Positions 49,271-63,300 of a DNA stretch of 64,000 nucleotides are shown here, one piece after another (positions within the stretch are counted from its first letter, which is position 1; each line of letters begins with the position of its first letter). This DNA comes from Mycteria americana (lineage: Eukaryota; Chordata; Aves; Ciconiiformes; Ciconiidae). The notes under the pieces were generated by a model. It was not told the origin of the DNA, did no database searches, and saw only the letters and a list, made by a program, of their open reading frames with translations. The DNA lies in assembly GCF_035582795.1 (NCBI RefSeq), contig NC_134366.1, forward strand, positions 135,680,756-135,744,755. Direction: 5' to 3'. Both the position numbers and the translations under genes were made by a program.

Positions 49271-52023
49271 TTGGAGGCTAATTTTCAATACTAGAGCCTA
49301 GGCTTTTCTGGGCATTCTGCTGCCTTTTATGTGTTCAGAGCACAGTTCATATCAAACTTTTGCAATTATGAGAGGTCAATACTCCAGCTGTTTCAGATTG
49401 GGCACTCAGAAAATGAAACAAGGGTGATCACAGAGAAAGAGTTTGCACAAATGCTGTGATCAATATCACACAGAAACTCTATGATCTAGACAGAAAAAAT
49501 TCAGAGCTCAAGACGATAATCAAGGGACTTAATCAGGAAGACAGCCTCTCCTCTGGAAATTTTCATCCTGTTTCACCTCGTAAGTCCCTTTCTCAGCAAC
49601 CAGCCAGACATGGGAGTCCTTCACATAACTGTCCACTTCACTTTGATTCATCCTTAGGACTTGCTCTGTTCTGTGCATGAAGCAGGAGTACTGCAGATGA
49701 ACATGATATGCCGTGTTTATCATATAAAGTCGTACAATTAAATATACTCTGATAATATATATGTGCCTGTGCAGGTTGTAGGTAATCTATAAGATGTGGT
49801 TTGAGGCATTTCATAATTTTGAGTTCTTCACCTTGTAAACTTAACATCCCAGTACTAGGGTGGGTTTTTTGGTTTTGTTTTGGTTTTGGTTTTTTTTTTA
49901 AATAACACTTTTCCAAGTAAAAAAAAAAAACAACCCTCTTCTGTAATCACACCAAGCCCATTATTCCTTTCCCTCTCTCAGAATCAGGAGGAGCTTTAGA
50001 TAGCAAAACACAATTGTGCATTGAGCTATCAGTGTCATTTAGTAGCCCTAGACCATAAATTTAAATGTAGACCTTGTTTCTTCCTCTTCCTCATTCTCAT
50101 CTGTACTGGGTAGCCTTCTTAATCTGATTTAGAGTCCACTAGCAAGCTCCAAAATGTGCCAGCTGGCAGAATTAGATGCGAAATATAGTTGAGATAAAGG
50201 AGACAGTAGGAAAAACATCCTCAAGGAGCTGATTTTAAAAGTCGCTTCTGACAAGAAAGTTGCACCCACTTTGATCCTTTCAGCACCTTGAACAGGCACA
50301 TGATTCTGCAATTTGTTGTGGCAGCAGAAGTATGGCAGCTTATGTCAAAGACTGCAAGCCTAATTCTGTCATTATTAGCTTACAAAAGCTAATAAAAAAT
50401 TCAATATCTGAACACTAATGGCAACACTGAAAACAAGTTTATGATCACACTCTTGTCTCCCTTTACTGCCATTGCCTCAAATAATTTTCCTATTCATTAA
50501 GATGGAGGCTGCAGCTGAGGACGTGCTTGCAGTGTAGTGGGCATTGCTGCTCAGCATGTGAGCTTCTTGGACCCTCAAACTGCAGGAAAAAAAGAAGTAA
50601 CTTTCCTTAATTTGCTATTCTGATATTTTTGTACCTCTTTGATAGTGATTCCAGTGTGTACATACATAATGTCTCAGACACTCTTCTCATCAACATTGTT
50701 TCTGATAGCAATTCTTCCTTCGTATTTCATTGTATTCCATATTAGAAACTTAATTTACTTTGAACATATCGTCTTTGATGCTTGCGAGACTTGTCATTCA
50801 TGTGTTAATGCTGTAAAATGAAGTTGACAGAAGAATTATGTACCTGCTTGGATATCTGCCTGAGTGTGCTGTTTATTTGCCCTGATAGCATGTTCTTGTT
50901 TAATTAGTGAATTTGCCTTATCCAGTTAGCTGTCTGGTACCTGTTTTCAATTCTTGCCTTTGAGTTGTCTTGAAGGAAGAGTCTTTCTGCCTATACACCC
51001 TCTCGAGACATATAATCCATTCTGGAGCTCTGAATACTTGTGGTCCCTGTCCCCTCGTCTTTCTGCTTCCTTGCTTGAGTACACAGAAGAGATATATCTG
51101 ATCTGTTCAACAGCTCGTCTGCATTTTGGTGCATATATGACTTCATCTCCAGACTTTTGCACAGACAGTGTGAGTACATCCCACTACCTTGAACCTCAGG
51201 CAGAACATATCCATCCCTTTAAACACAGCCTGGAACTGTACTTCTTGAGGTAGAAGAGCCATCCTTTAATTTGATCTCTGAGCATTAGCTTTTTAACTGT
51301 ATTGTTCAGAAGAGGAAGAGACAGCAACGATATGAACAGCCAAAATAATCAGTATCAGTCCAGTAATGTGTGACAGCTCCTCTCTGTGATCTCTCACTGC
51401 ATTATGGAAACAGAAGCACACATTCACCCAGTGCACAGAAGATACTTTTTGAAAAAAACAGCATTCCCAGTGTGCGTTTGCAACTCATTATATCCAGGAA
51501 TGAAGCCACATAGCCTGTTAGAGCTGCATCTGCTACAAAATGCAACAGCTTGTCAGCTTTCTGGTTGCTGTACTTCAGTCTGGTGCTTTTCTCTCTGTAT
51601 TGGACTCATCTTAGACTCTCAGCCTTGTCAATTCCTCTGCGGGATGAACCAGAGCTGCATGGGAATTTTCTCTTTCTGCCCCTCCAGCTGGGACTTTTGA
51701 GGAAATTATATTGGACTGGAGAAGAAAACCAAGATCCCCTAAAAACTTCTTGATTTAGAAGGAGAATGAGATCATTAGTGCACAAGGGAGAATTTTCTTC
51801 ACAGAGCCCTGGCTGTGCTGCATTGTGGCTCCCTTCCAGCAGAAATCAAGGCAGAGGGTGCAGGAGCATTCCCTGACCCAAGCCATTGCCAGGGTGTATA
51901 CCCAGAACTGGGATCCTGGAAGAGCTCCTGGGTCTGTCAGTTTAGATGTGACTACAGTACAGCTCCAGTTCCTGTGACAATTCCTCCCAGAAGACAAAAA
52001 GTGATTACTGATCCCCTCACTAA
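49271..52023. other. No gene recognised
   Basis: Contains a T/G-rich low-complexity tract at about 49860-49900 followed by an A run at 49919-49930. The rest shows no recognisable gene or repeat. Confidence 0.5.
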
Positions 52024-52409
52024 TGAATCACAGAATCGCACTACCAGTGAGAACAGAAGGCACCTCTGGAGACTTTATAGTCCAGTCCCCCTGCTGAAAG
52101 CAGGGTCAGCTAGACCAGGTTGCTTAGGACATTTTCCAGTTGGGTTTTGGATATCTCCTAGGATGGAGACTCCACAACTTGTCTGGGAAACCTGTGCTAC
52201 TGTTTGACTACTCTTGTAGGGAAAAAAAAGTTGTTTTTTTTTTAAATTTGTGCTTGTTGCCTCTTATCTTTTCACGGGGTACCACTGAAGCCTGACTTCA
52301 TCTTCTTTACTCCTCCCACCAGGCTTTTACACATTGGTGGGATCCCCCCGCTGACCCTTCTCTTCTTCAGGCTCTCCTTGTATGTCAGATGCTGCAGTCC
52401 CTTATTCAT

Positions 52410-52712
52410 TTTTATGGCCCTTCTCTGGAGCTTCTTTGGTGTGTCCATGTCTCTTTTGTACTGAGGAGCCCAGAACTGAACCCAGTATGCCAGATGTATC
52501 TCACCAGTGCTGAGCAGAAGGGAAGGATCTCCTCCCTTGCCCTGCTGGCAACGATCTGCCTATTGCAGCCTAGGATGCTGTTGACTGCCTTTGCTGCATG
52601 GGTGCCTTGCTGCTTCATGGTCAACTTATCCACCAGGATCCCAAGGCCTTTCTTTGGAGACCTACTTTCCAGATGGTTGGCTCCCAGTGTGTTCTGGTAC
52701 CTGGGGTTGTTC
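52410..52712 (-). pseudogene. CR1 ORF2 C-terminal remnant
   Basis: On minus, the sequence after the endonuclease reads NNPRYQNTLGANHLES, then KKGLGILVDKLTMKQQGTHA, AVNSILGCNRQIVASRAREE and ILPFCSALV. In intact CR1 this segment lies after the reverse-transcriptase domain. Its direct junction with the endonuclease end at about 52712 marks the internal deletion. Confidence 0.8.
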
Positions 52713-52714
52713 TC

Positions 52715-53284
52715 GCAGTATCCTGAAGTCCACCATTCCATGGTCACTGCAACCAGAGCGGTCCCTGACCTTCACATCCCCAACCAGTTCTTCCCTGTTT
52801 ATAAGTATAAGGTTCAGCAGAGCGCACCCCATCACTGGCTTCTTGATCACCTGTGTCAAGAGTTTATCATCAATGCACTCCAGAAACCTCCTGGATTGCT
52901 TATGCCCTGCTGTGTTGTCCCTCTAGCAGATACTGAGTTGGTTAGTCTGCCATGATGACCAGGGCTTGCAAATGTGAAGCTCCTTCCACTTTTCTGAAGA
53001 AAGCCCCATCTACTACTTCCTGATCGTGGTTCTGTAGAAAACAGCCATGAGAACGTTGCCCGTGTTGTTTTGCCCACTAATCCAGATAAGGTCTCAGCTG
53101 GCTCCTCACCCATTCCAAGGCAGAGTTTCATGCATCCCTGTTTCCCTGTCATGTACAGGACAACTCCACTTCTCACCATCCTGGCGTGTCCTTCCCAAAG
53201 AGTCTGTATCCAGCCACTGCATTGTTCCAGGCATGTGAGCTGTCCCACCACATCTCCATGATCCCAATGAGATCTATATAGCAC
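52715..53284 (-). pseudogene. CR1 ORF2 endonuclease remnant
   Basis: The CR1 endonuclease nicks target DNA to prime reverse transcription. On minus, 53184-53100 gives a block reading SGVVLYMTGKQGCMKLCLGMG, typical of the domain's start. At about 52856-52730 come the end blocks LILINREELVGDVKV and GCSDHGMVDFRILRE, with the Asp-His pair (SDH) that serves as a catalytic motif in this nuclease family. At least one frameshift separates these parts. The expected GDFNHP-type block is not clear in frame. Confidence 0.75.
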
Positions 53285-53579
53285 TTATAGTCCTGCACCT
53301 GCACACAGACCTCTAATTCTTCCTCTTTGCTCCCCATGCTGCATGTGTTAGTGTACAGGCACTTCAGAGAGGCACTCAGTCATGCTGATTTCCCAAAAAA
53401 GATATGAGAGCTTCCCCCACATTGTTGTCCTGTAGGTACTTCCTTATCTGTGTGCACGTACTTGGGGTGGACTTCCTTCTGCCCTGTTTTGATGATTAAA
53501 AGTCTCTCTTTTCCACATCAGTCTGCACCCTTGGCTTACCAAACCAGCCCACCTCTTCAGGGGGAGGTAGTCATCATGA

Positions 53580-54014
53580 CCCCCATCACTCCCAGTTTAA
53601 ATCTCTCCTCACCAGGTTGGCCAGCCTGTTGGCAAAGATGTCCTACTTGGTCAGGTGGATCCTATCTTTTCCTGGCAGTTCTTGATCTTCAAAGAAGATC
53701 CCAGGGTCGTAAAAGCCGAATCCCTATTTTCAACACCAGCTGTGTAAACATTTGTTGATGTGCAGAACTGCAGAATCCATCCACTCCTCCCTTAGCCCTT
53801 CTCCTTCACCAGCGGGACCAAGGAGACACCAATGGACCCCAATATCCTTGGCCCTCAACAGAGCCACATAATCACTCTTGACATAATCCAGACGTCCCCT
53901 GGCCATGCCATAGGTGCCCATGTAGAAGAGTAGTGGGGCTTCTAGCACAAGAGCCAGATGAGCCTCAGCAGCTCCTCCACAGTGTCCCAAATCCAAGCCC
54001 CCAGTAAGTGGCAA
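53580..54014 (-). pseudogene. CR1 ORF1 remnant, esterase-like domain
   Basis: ORF1 of CR1 elements carries an SGNH-type esterase domain of uncertain role in retrotransposition. On minus, the frame from 54014 to 53730 reads YVKSDYVALLRAKDIGVHW and, at its end, VLHINKCLHSWC; both match the style of that domain. Further along, at about 53671-53590, GKDRIHLTK, a stop codon, then DIFANRLANLVRRDLNWE gives the C-terminal block, with the D-x-x-H pair of SGNH hydrolases still present (DRIH). A stop codon and frameshifts show that it is dead. Confidence 0.65.
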
Positions 54015-54320
54015 AACTCCCTGGGCAGCAGATCAGGCCAGCAAAGGGGCCTCTGTGCCCCATTGCTGCCCCTGGCACTTTCCCCTACGCTGCCATGTGG
54101 TGCTGTGCACCACCAGCTCTGGCCATACCACGGAGATAGAGTTGGGGCTTTGTCTCCATGGGGACTCAGATAAGATCCAGGGGAACTCTTTCCTCATCTC
54201 TGATGACACACAGACCCTCACCAGTGCCCACCACCTGTGGGCAGGTAGCCCATCTCCCCAGTCTCAGCCTCTGCAAGAGCCCTAGGCATCTCTGCAGCCC
54301 AGCTTGGAGAGCCATGCCTT

Positions 54321-57300
54321 ACCCTCAGGAGCTCGAGCTGAGCCCAGAAAACTGAATTTCATGTCTTCACACATCCTTACACTGTCACAGACCCCAGCCA
54401 TCTCATCTATACACACACATCCTAGAGGACATCGTTTAAACAAATAAAGCCCTTTCTTCTACAGACAGATAGGGACGAAACATGGGTGATTCTTTTGTTC
54501 CTTGTATGTAAGTACCAGAGGAGCTCAAACAATTGGGAATATGTAATTTATCTAAAAAGGAAAATTTGTTTTATCTTTAGAGAATAACTCTATCAGCTAG
54601 CTTCAACTCCTGGTATGTAAAACTGCAGATAATACTGTGGATCACTGGTGTTTTCTGACAGATATGTGGTTTTATTCAGTCATGTTTATTAAAATGCTTA
54701 ACTGTTTTGATTAGCCTAATAGAAATACAACACGGAAATAAACTTTTCAAAATATTTCCACAAAGCAGGATGTTATATAAAACTGTCGGAAAGTGAGTTG
54801 GCATTGTACTGATTTTTATAGGAAGGCAAACACAAGTATTTATTTTGAAGGGGCTAGAATACAGAACGATCAGAGCTACAATTTCATTCTCTTCTTCAAG
54901 CCTCTTTCCAGATTTCTAAGTCTCTCACAAAGCAGATGTCATTTTGAAGATTCAAAATAGAAAAACACTAAAAATCAGCATTCTTCAAGAATGCTGCTAT
55001 GCTTTATTCCCATTTGCCAGTAGAAAGCATGTGTCTTGAATACCAATTATGTATTATTTTAGGAAGGCAGAGGACTTCATGAGGCAGCTACGAAGCAAAC
55101 TCCAAAACGGCACCATGGGATAACCTCATTGGTTCCAGTGGCTGGTGCTTTTCTGTAATCTCTTCATATTACTGCAAGTGTTATTTAACCCTCAGAAGCT
55201 TAAGTGACACACAAAAGCCTTAGGAATAAGGCTCAGTTCAACAAAATTCTATATTTAGTCTTACTGGTAAAACTGCAAGTATAAGCATCAGGAGCCCTGA
55301 GATCCTCAGTTTCTGAATCTCTGATTTTGCAGGATGAAGGCAAAGAAACCCAGTCTACTTGTTAAAGGAGATGCCTCTCATCTGGGTTATAGCCAGTGTC
55401 CACTGAAAAGTATTTTCCTTGACTTTGTAAGGCTTTGATAGGAGCCTTCAACAGAAAGTGCAAGAGAACAACTGGATGGCTTCCCATGAGTTGCTCTAGA
55501 ACTGTGGCTCTCTGGAGTCCCTTTTTTTTAAAGCAACTGCTTTGCATAATTGCTCCGAAAAAAGTGACATGACAGCCAAATTTCACCAAGAGACCATACT
55601 AATCCCTTGATACTAAAGACTTAATTAACATCTCTGTGCCTACAAGTAAGCAAAGAATTGCCCATCCTTTCTGTTTTTAGGCTCTTTTCTATAAACTCTT
55701 AAAGAAACAAGAACTAGAGATTCTTTAAAAATCGTGGGTATGTTCCTCTCAAAGTTAATATTTGTCTGATTATATCGCTGAGTTGGTTGGAATTGCGAAG
55801 GGGAAATATCCTTCCAGCGGCAAAATCAATTCACAAGAAAGTGGTGGGGCCTCTTGAGGCTAGATGATAGTTAAGGTAAGCCCGATGAGCTGTGTTTTCC
55901 TGCCTGTAGTGCCAGCTCAGTTGTCTTGATGTAGAGATGCATCTTTGTTTCCTGCAGCCTTCTGAGCAAAACTCAGACCTCTGAGAACCAGGAAGCGGGC
56001 TGCTATTTCCACACTGCCATTTTTAAACAATACCCAACATACCTGCAGCACAGGCACCATTTCACAAAAGATGTCATTTAACACTAGACTTCCCCTCCAT
56101 CCATCAAAAGACCCACAGACATTCCCAGAGTCCACCTGCTGCTAAAAATTCTCTTGGTAAAGAGAAACATTGGTTAGTACAGCTCTAGATGTCAGCAGTG
56201 AAATGGGCTTTGCTGAATTTCTTTCAACACATACCAAGTATGTGCACAGAGAAGAGATGCACAGACCCTTGGCCTGTGGAGCAGAGTTTCTTTAACCTTA
56301 TATCTCAATCACAGCCCTGCCAAGCTTATCTAGCTCCCCCCCACTTACCATACTGAATGCAACTGGAATAAAAATTGATCATTCTCAGGGGCTATTGCCC
56401 ACAGCACACTGTTAAGGTTAAACAGCTTGCATCTTAATTTGGTTTTCAAAGGCTTTGTATTTCTCAAAGTCAGCACTGTGCAAAAGCAAGACACATCACC
56501 AGGTAAACTTAATATTGGATTCCTTAAGACTTGTGTTGAATCCTGTGATAACACCTAGTATCTATGGACTGGGTGGTATAGATTTTAGGTCCTTGTTCTC
56601 AATTTTGGTCTTTTATCTTTGCAAAACAAAATGCGTAGGATGAAAACACGTGCATGTAGAATTGTTTCAGCCTAGAGGAGTGACATGTGAGACACAGGTG
56701 CATGTTCTCAAGCCACCTATAGGTGTACTGTAAAGCTTGATGTGGATTTTTTTGTTTGGTTTAGTGCAGAAGCAAACAAAGAATATGTTGAAACTTTTGT
56801 CATTATGTGGCTGCATTAAAACATGTCAGGAAGATGAATAATGTTTGTTTGGAAGGAGATGTTCCTAAAGACAGTATGGTGGCGTACATTATTAAAACTG
56901 GCCTTTTTGATTTTATAAATCGTGTCAAATATATCCCAAAACATGTTTAATTACCAGTGGCAGAAAAACTTCACATGCTCCTTCTTTGCTGGTTGACCCA
57001 ACATAGAATCTTGTTAAAAAATTATAAGCCTTGGAGTCAATTCCCTGGAGGGTCCCCAAAGCATTTCCTGGATAATAATGATGCAATAGTTTCCTATCCT
57101 ATTGATGGTTGTCCCAGAGCACCTCAGAACAAATGCTCCCATTCCCTGAAAGCCGCTCAAGTACCAGGATGCTGCTATAAATGGTTGAAATGTGATGCAG
57201 TTTCCCCTTCAACTTCCTCCAGCTCAGCCTAATGGGGATTAAGAGCCATTAAAGGCTCTTTGCAGCATATGCAGTTGCTATTGATCAGTTGTTTTAGCCA

Positions 57301-60300
57301 ATGATCTGATTACAACTGTCTTCTCTTTCCAGTGCTTTACTGGCAGAAAGAAACATACAAACATACAATAAAAGGTAAGGAATGAAGGTACCAGACCTTT
57401 CTGTGTGTGCTAAGAATTTGTTTAGTTGCTAAAATGAAAGACTTCCGTTGTCTTTGTCCATGAGTAAAAGTTTCTACCTGCAATCCAAGAAGCCTGTTCG
57501 GAGTAAAAACAGATATATGAGTAGAGCTCAGGGAGTTCATCTTGCCAGAGCATGGCACAGTGGGTTTATGCATTCCTTGTTGAATGGTGGCAGAGCTTAA
57601 ACAACATGAGTTTGGGAAATGCTTTCCCCACTTTCTTTGCTGCAAAGTTTAGGAAAACTTCTGAGAGGTGGAAGTGCCAGTTCCTGTCCCCCTGGACCAG
57701 CAAAGTGGTTGAACTCTGCTTTTGCCTGTGCTGAGTCAGCATTCTAACCCCTGAGCTTTTCATACTGGCAGGTGTTACCCTCTTCTACCACTTCTTCTTA
57801 AAAGGACCCTGAAGTAAGTCTTCACTATACTGAACCCAGCTGTGTGCAAATTAGGTGAACTCTGAAAGTAGGTACTGGATTGAACCCCTGTGAAGGGTAG
57901 TCTGGGCAGCAGTATGTCAATTTTCTGACTCCTCCAGGGCTGAGCCTTCCAGGTCTGTGCACTGTGGAGGCTGTGGAGGATGCACAGAGGCAGACCTGAA
58001 ACAGTCAATGTCAAAGTCAAATGTACAGGCCTCCCTTGAGGGAAGCTGAAGTTGAGCAGAGCCTTTCTGGAGAGCAATTATTCAGTGTCAGCACTCAGTC
58101 TTGCCCAAATTCTGGTTTTGGTGCCTATGTTCTTACATTATCTTGAACATTCATCCTCCGACTCACTTTTCTGGCAAGGTAAAGAGGGAAGGAAGGACAC
58201 TGAATTGACAAGATTGTTATAGGAAGCCTGAGTCAAAAGAAATTCCTGAAAACTCTGATGTTCCTTTGTGGTCTCAGCATTTATTTTGCAGTACCAGATG
58301 GCTCTTGAGGAAGAGATCAGGCTTCATTTGCCTGATTGTGACAGTCTTTTGTGAAATGGTGGCAGAGCAGGGGTAGCACACTGGCTCTCTTGTTCAAAGC
58401 AACAGAATTGCTGATAACTCACTATTTCAAAGAGTGAATAGGCATTAGGTTTAGGAGAACAGATTTAGCATCTCACATCTATGATCCAAGATGTACAGGG
58501 TTAGTTTGCTCTTTGTTGGACAGGAAATACAACAGAGACATTCACGCCTTCCTCAGGATATAAATAATTTTGGACAGTACTTCACTAGCAAAGCCACAAA
58601 TTTGCGCAACTAGCAGGATGCGTCACTACTTAGATGGACCCTAGGAATCTCTCAGGAGATGGTCCAGAGTGGGAAGATGTGTAAGGACCATCAATAAAGT
58701 ACCAGTACTTTACTAAGGAAAGTGCAGCGTGGGTGGGTGTCCAGGGCAGAAATGAGATCTCTGCTGAGAGTGAAAGGAAATGTTAGCAATGGAATGAGAG
58801 TTAAGGAAAGAAGTGAGAGAGAGGTGTCTTCCTCTCTGACCACTGCAATAGTTTGATCTTGATTCCCGGAAAGGGCAGGATGTGTTTTGTATTTCTTCTC
58901 ATTTCATGATGAAGTACACCCATCCCAGGGCAGCCTGGCACTCCACAAAGGACTGCAGAGTCCTCCGTGTGCAGAGGACAATGACCTGCTTCAGAAATGT
59001 AAGCATGAGCAGAAAATTACGTTTGCCCACCTTCGGAAGTCCCAGCATTTATTGGCAGGTGAATGACTCCCTATAACTCTTTGGTGTTCTTAGAAAGGAC
59101 AAAAACTTAGACAGGGCACAAATAAGCTATCTAGTTCAGCGGTACCCTGGGGGAGGAGGCTATGGCCCTGTTCTGAGCCCTGATGATTCAAACACGTTTG
59201 TTTCCTGTATGTACAATGTAGAAATTTGTAGAATTTTTTATTGAGCCTTTATCTGATTCTTGAGTGTTTTTCTTTTTGTGATACAGTCTCCAGCTGAATA
59301 ATTCAGTTATAATAGAGCCACTGTTTTTGATAACTAAAAGATCACAATGCCCTAAAACCTCGACTCCAGCAGGCAACACCAGAGAGCACATTTCCTATGA
59401 AATGTCCTCAGAGCTCAGCAGACCGTGTTGTTGATTCTCTTCCTAGAGCAGGAGAATTTCATGTAGGCTTGCATTGCTGCAAGTGTTCCTGCACCACACA
59501 GAGCTCCCAACACAAAGAGTGGGGAGCATCAGTGTCCTTGTGGGCTGCTACCTGGCTAGAGGCATAGCTCCTCAAGAGAAGTCATTTGTTACTCTTGACT
59601 CCAGCGTAGCAATGAGCTGAGAATCGTCAGCAGCCCCTGCTGACTGAGACGCCACTGGCATGAAAAGTTTCCTCCAGCTGATGCATGGTGAGAAGGTGCA
59701 GCTGGAGGGAGCTGTCTTGAGAATCAGAAGGGTCAAGGCAGACACGACCATGCTGAGAGCAGCTGTGAAGAGCTGTTACAAACAGTGCACCTGCAGGTGT
59801 TTGGAAAGGGGAGCATACTGTTGTAGACCTCTGTGTGGGAAAGGAAACAGGTCACTGTGGGCTGACAAGTGAACTCATGATGAGACACAGGGAGAGTGAA
59901 GGGGAGGATGTGATGCTTTCTACCAAGGCTTTCAGTGTAGTTTGTAGTTTGTGGGAACCAGGACAGTTGCAGTGACCCAATGCATCAGAGAAGCCTCCAG
60001 GTAAGTTCCTCCTCCAGGGCAAATATCCACCACCAGCATAACGTATTCATAGAGCGTAAGGGACAGCTTTTCTCCAGTCAATTGCTGGGGCTCCTACCTG
60101 CTTTTCCATCTTCACAGCCTTGAATTCAGGCACTCCTGCAGCATCTGGATATTTGGTATTTGCATTTCTGAATCTTACATATAGGACCATAATGAGCAAG
60201 GAACTCTGCCATACTGACTTGCTTTACTTAGTGTACTTAGGTCTTATGCAGGGCTGTCTTCCCTCCAGCAATGTAGATTGAGAAACTGGGTGCAGCGGAA

Positions 60301-63300
60301 ACGCTGCCAGCAACTACTTGCTATAAAAAGCTAATAGTCCTTTGTGGGCCATGAGAGGAATGACAGAAATACAGCTTAAATTCTGGACTGCTTACACTAC
60401 TTTTTGATGAAACGATGCCCTGACACCGGGACGGTGAGATCAGTTTCTCCACATCGCAGTCATTGTTTGCAACAGTGGTAGGTCAGAATTTTCCGTGTCA
60501 GTCAGTCATTTTATCCCTGACTTTGAAAATCCACAATGCTGTCAACTCTTTTGATAGCAAAAATCATATGATTTTAATGACAGGGTTATTTTACCAATCT
60601 TTTAATAGTGCCTGGCAGGATCGCTCTGCTGCTTTACTGTCTTGTCTTAGGATCCCTGGCTCAGAATGGATGCCATTTTTCATTATTTTATACGGAAATA
60701 AGGTCTAAATTGAAGCTGTCCACCATTTCCTCAGAGAGGCAGGTTCTAGCTCAGGTGGCTACCTGCTCCTCTTTTTCCATTGGAATTCAGTTATTCAGAT
60801 TATGGTTAAGTTATTTCTGTTGAAGAGGATGAAAAATGTGTATTTTTGTATATATGGCTTTTCTACATGTTACAAGCCTGCAATACCTGTCTTGACTTTA
60901 TGCAAGCAAATTTCCAGTCCTGGAGCCTCTTGAGCTGTCAACAAATTTAGTTGTTAAGTCTTCTAACTTTTACGAAGTTGGAATACAAATACTTGAGTTT
61001 ACCCTAGGTGAAACATCTGGAGCAGTTATGTCTTATCTAATGCTTAATGGCCCAGTCGCTTGGTAGACCCATTCATAATTCATCGGGCATCTGATTAAAT
61101 GTAGTTTAGTCTGACTCATGTGATAGCATTTGAGGCTAATTTAAAGGCAGAACATTATACTTGCACAACTTGCCAATATATGCTAAGCATGTAGAATGAA
61201 CTCTCTCCTTCTGATTAAAATATATGAACCATTTTATATGGTTTCATATTCCAAAGAATACAGATTCCTTTTTCGGGGAGAGCAGAAATTTCTATTTACA
61301 TTGATAATCGTTTCTTTTCCCTTCTGTTTACCTTTTTTCTTTCTTTGAAAACAGCAAGACAGGGTGATACTGTAAATTTTTCATTCATATCTATTCCATA
61401 TGCAGTGACTCACACAACAGATCCATAGGTCCAAGGCTGGGCATGTAAAGGTGACTTGGGCAGGTGATAAAATTAATTTTTGTTCTTGAACGTTATGCAA
61501 AATACAAGAGAACTACATTTTATTAGTACTCCTCATTTGTTTTCCAGTTAGAGTTCAGTATTAGACCTTATTTCCCTGACTTCATGTGAAGTTGATTGTA
61601 GTTTTTAGAAAATGTTAAGTGACTGCAGTACAGTACAGTGTTACCATTTATATAATTATGATCTTTCTTTATTTAATGTCATAACACAGGAAGAATGTTA
61701 CCCTATATATATATTTTGAAAAGTCGTACAAAATAGGGTCAGTGACAAAATATTGGAGCAAAACAGCCACCAGTCTCAGCTTCCGAAAAAGAAAATGAAG
61801 AGCAGTTCTGGCAATTAATGGTATGAACATTTAATTGCTAAGTATAATATTAAATGAAAATGTAACAGATATATATAACCTCACAAGGACAGTGGAAGCA
61901 TAAATAAGTGAAAGCATGAATTTGTAAGGAATTAGGTCTTATAGGTAAATGTGATGTCCTGTTCAAAAAAGGTTAGATTGGACATGCTGAGGGAACTCAT
62001 TTTATGTTAATATGGAGGCATCAGATCTGGTCCTTTAGTAAAGTCTGAATTTTGAACTTAAAACAGGAAATCAACTTTGTTTTGTTTGAAAATTATTAGA
62101 TATTCTTCCTTTTTGAGTACAGAGTACTATTTCTGAGAATTCCCAAGTAGATTCACTAATTAGAGTTAAAGAACCCTTTTAAAATTCCCTTTAAGGAAAG
62201 ACATATCAAATCTTTCTTGTTGTCCTGAGGGATCTTGATAACACAGACTTCAAATTCTCCACAGAATTAAAAGTCACTGGAATATTATGCATATGCTATA
62301 TTTGAAGATTTCCTTAGGAGCGATGATCTTTCTATATTCATAAATCATTTTCTCCTACTGTAAGGTTAGCACATAACATTTTCAGAAAAACTAGCAAGAA
62401 ATTACTGTCTTTCAAACCACTGCCATCTCCCATTGTTCGTAGGCATATGGCCAGAGTCTGAACTAAGCAGAGGTGAGCATCTCCACCAGTCTTAGAGAGC
62501 CTAACAAAACCTAACCAGGGGTAATTTGGCTTCATTCTCATTGTAAGTGCTAGAGAAAAACAGTCATCCTTATTAAGGCTGCCATCAGTGGGTCCGAAAA
62601 CATATCATTTTACAACCATTATTAGAGATCATACCAGTCTATTAAGACTCAGATGATGAAGGTAGACTTCCCTATTACTCTGTCCTGAGCTAAAGCCAAG
62701 AATTTTTTAGACTAAGGATTGAGAAAACAACAAGAGGGAATAGATGGAGGTGGGTAAGGGCTGGGGGCAGGGAAGGAGAGAGATGGAAAGACAGAGAGCA
62801 GTGTACAATCCATATATTGATGGTACTGCAGCACAAATGCTTCAGTCATCCTTAGTAGTTTGACATGCACATTTACTGGGGAAATTAATGAATGGAGTCC
62901 TGTGCTAACTGAGAAGAAAGATCTCTTGGGGAGGAGCACTGGTGGGTTAGCCTTATCCCATGATAAAGAGATGTGGCAGGTGGGCCGTGTATTTCCACTT
63001 CTCATTGAATGCCAGTAGCCATAGCTGTACACCAGGCTGGGTAAAGGAGGAAAAATGCTTCACTGGCATTTTTATCATTTCAAAGCAGAACTCAGTTTCG
63101 CATGTGTTTTGCCTCCCTTTCAGTAACTCTTTGAGAGTAGTTGTAAAACAATGTTTTGATCATGCAGCTGTTAATGGAAAATGAATTCTGGATGGCTAGA
63201 TAACAAAAGAGGTTTGATTCAATGGTAACAAGACTTATTTAACTGTAAACCAGACTCCTCTGTGGGTGGCTCAGAAAAAGGCCGCTCTCCAGTGAGAGAA

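Larger units (their letters stand above)
52024..54320 (-). mobile_element. Long CR1 LINE lacking its RT core
   Basis: Read on minus, the element runs from about 54320 down to 52024. It shows an ORF1 segment with an esterase-like domain (about 54000-53580), then the ORF2 endonuclease (about 53280-52715). It then jumps straight into the post-RT C-terminal region (about 52710-52410) and ends with a CR1 3' UTR and the terminal ATTCTGTGATTC-like words (52024-52040). The whole catalytic reverse-transcriptase block expected between endonuclease and C-terminus is missing. Most bird CR1 copies are short and 5'-truncated, so a copy reaching into ORF1 is uncommon. The 5' limit is uncertain. Confidence 0.85.

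Noticed and set aside
52389..52955. 188-codon plus-strand ORF
   Set aside because: It is antisense to the CR1 ORF2 remnants, which are clearly on the minus strand.
59626..59644. Perfect 8-bp hairpin as an RNA gene or terminator
   Set aside because: It is too short and isolated; no snoRNA boxes or microRNA-length stem surround it.
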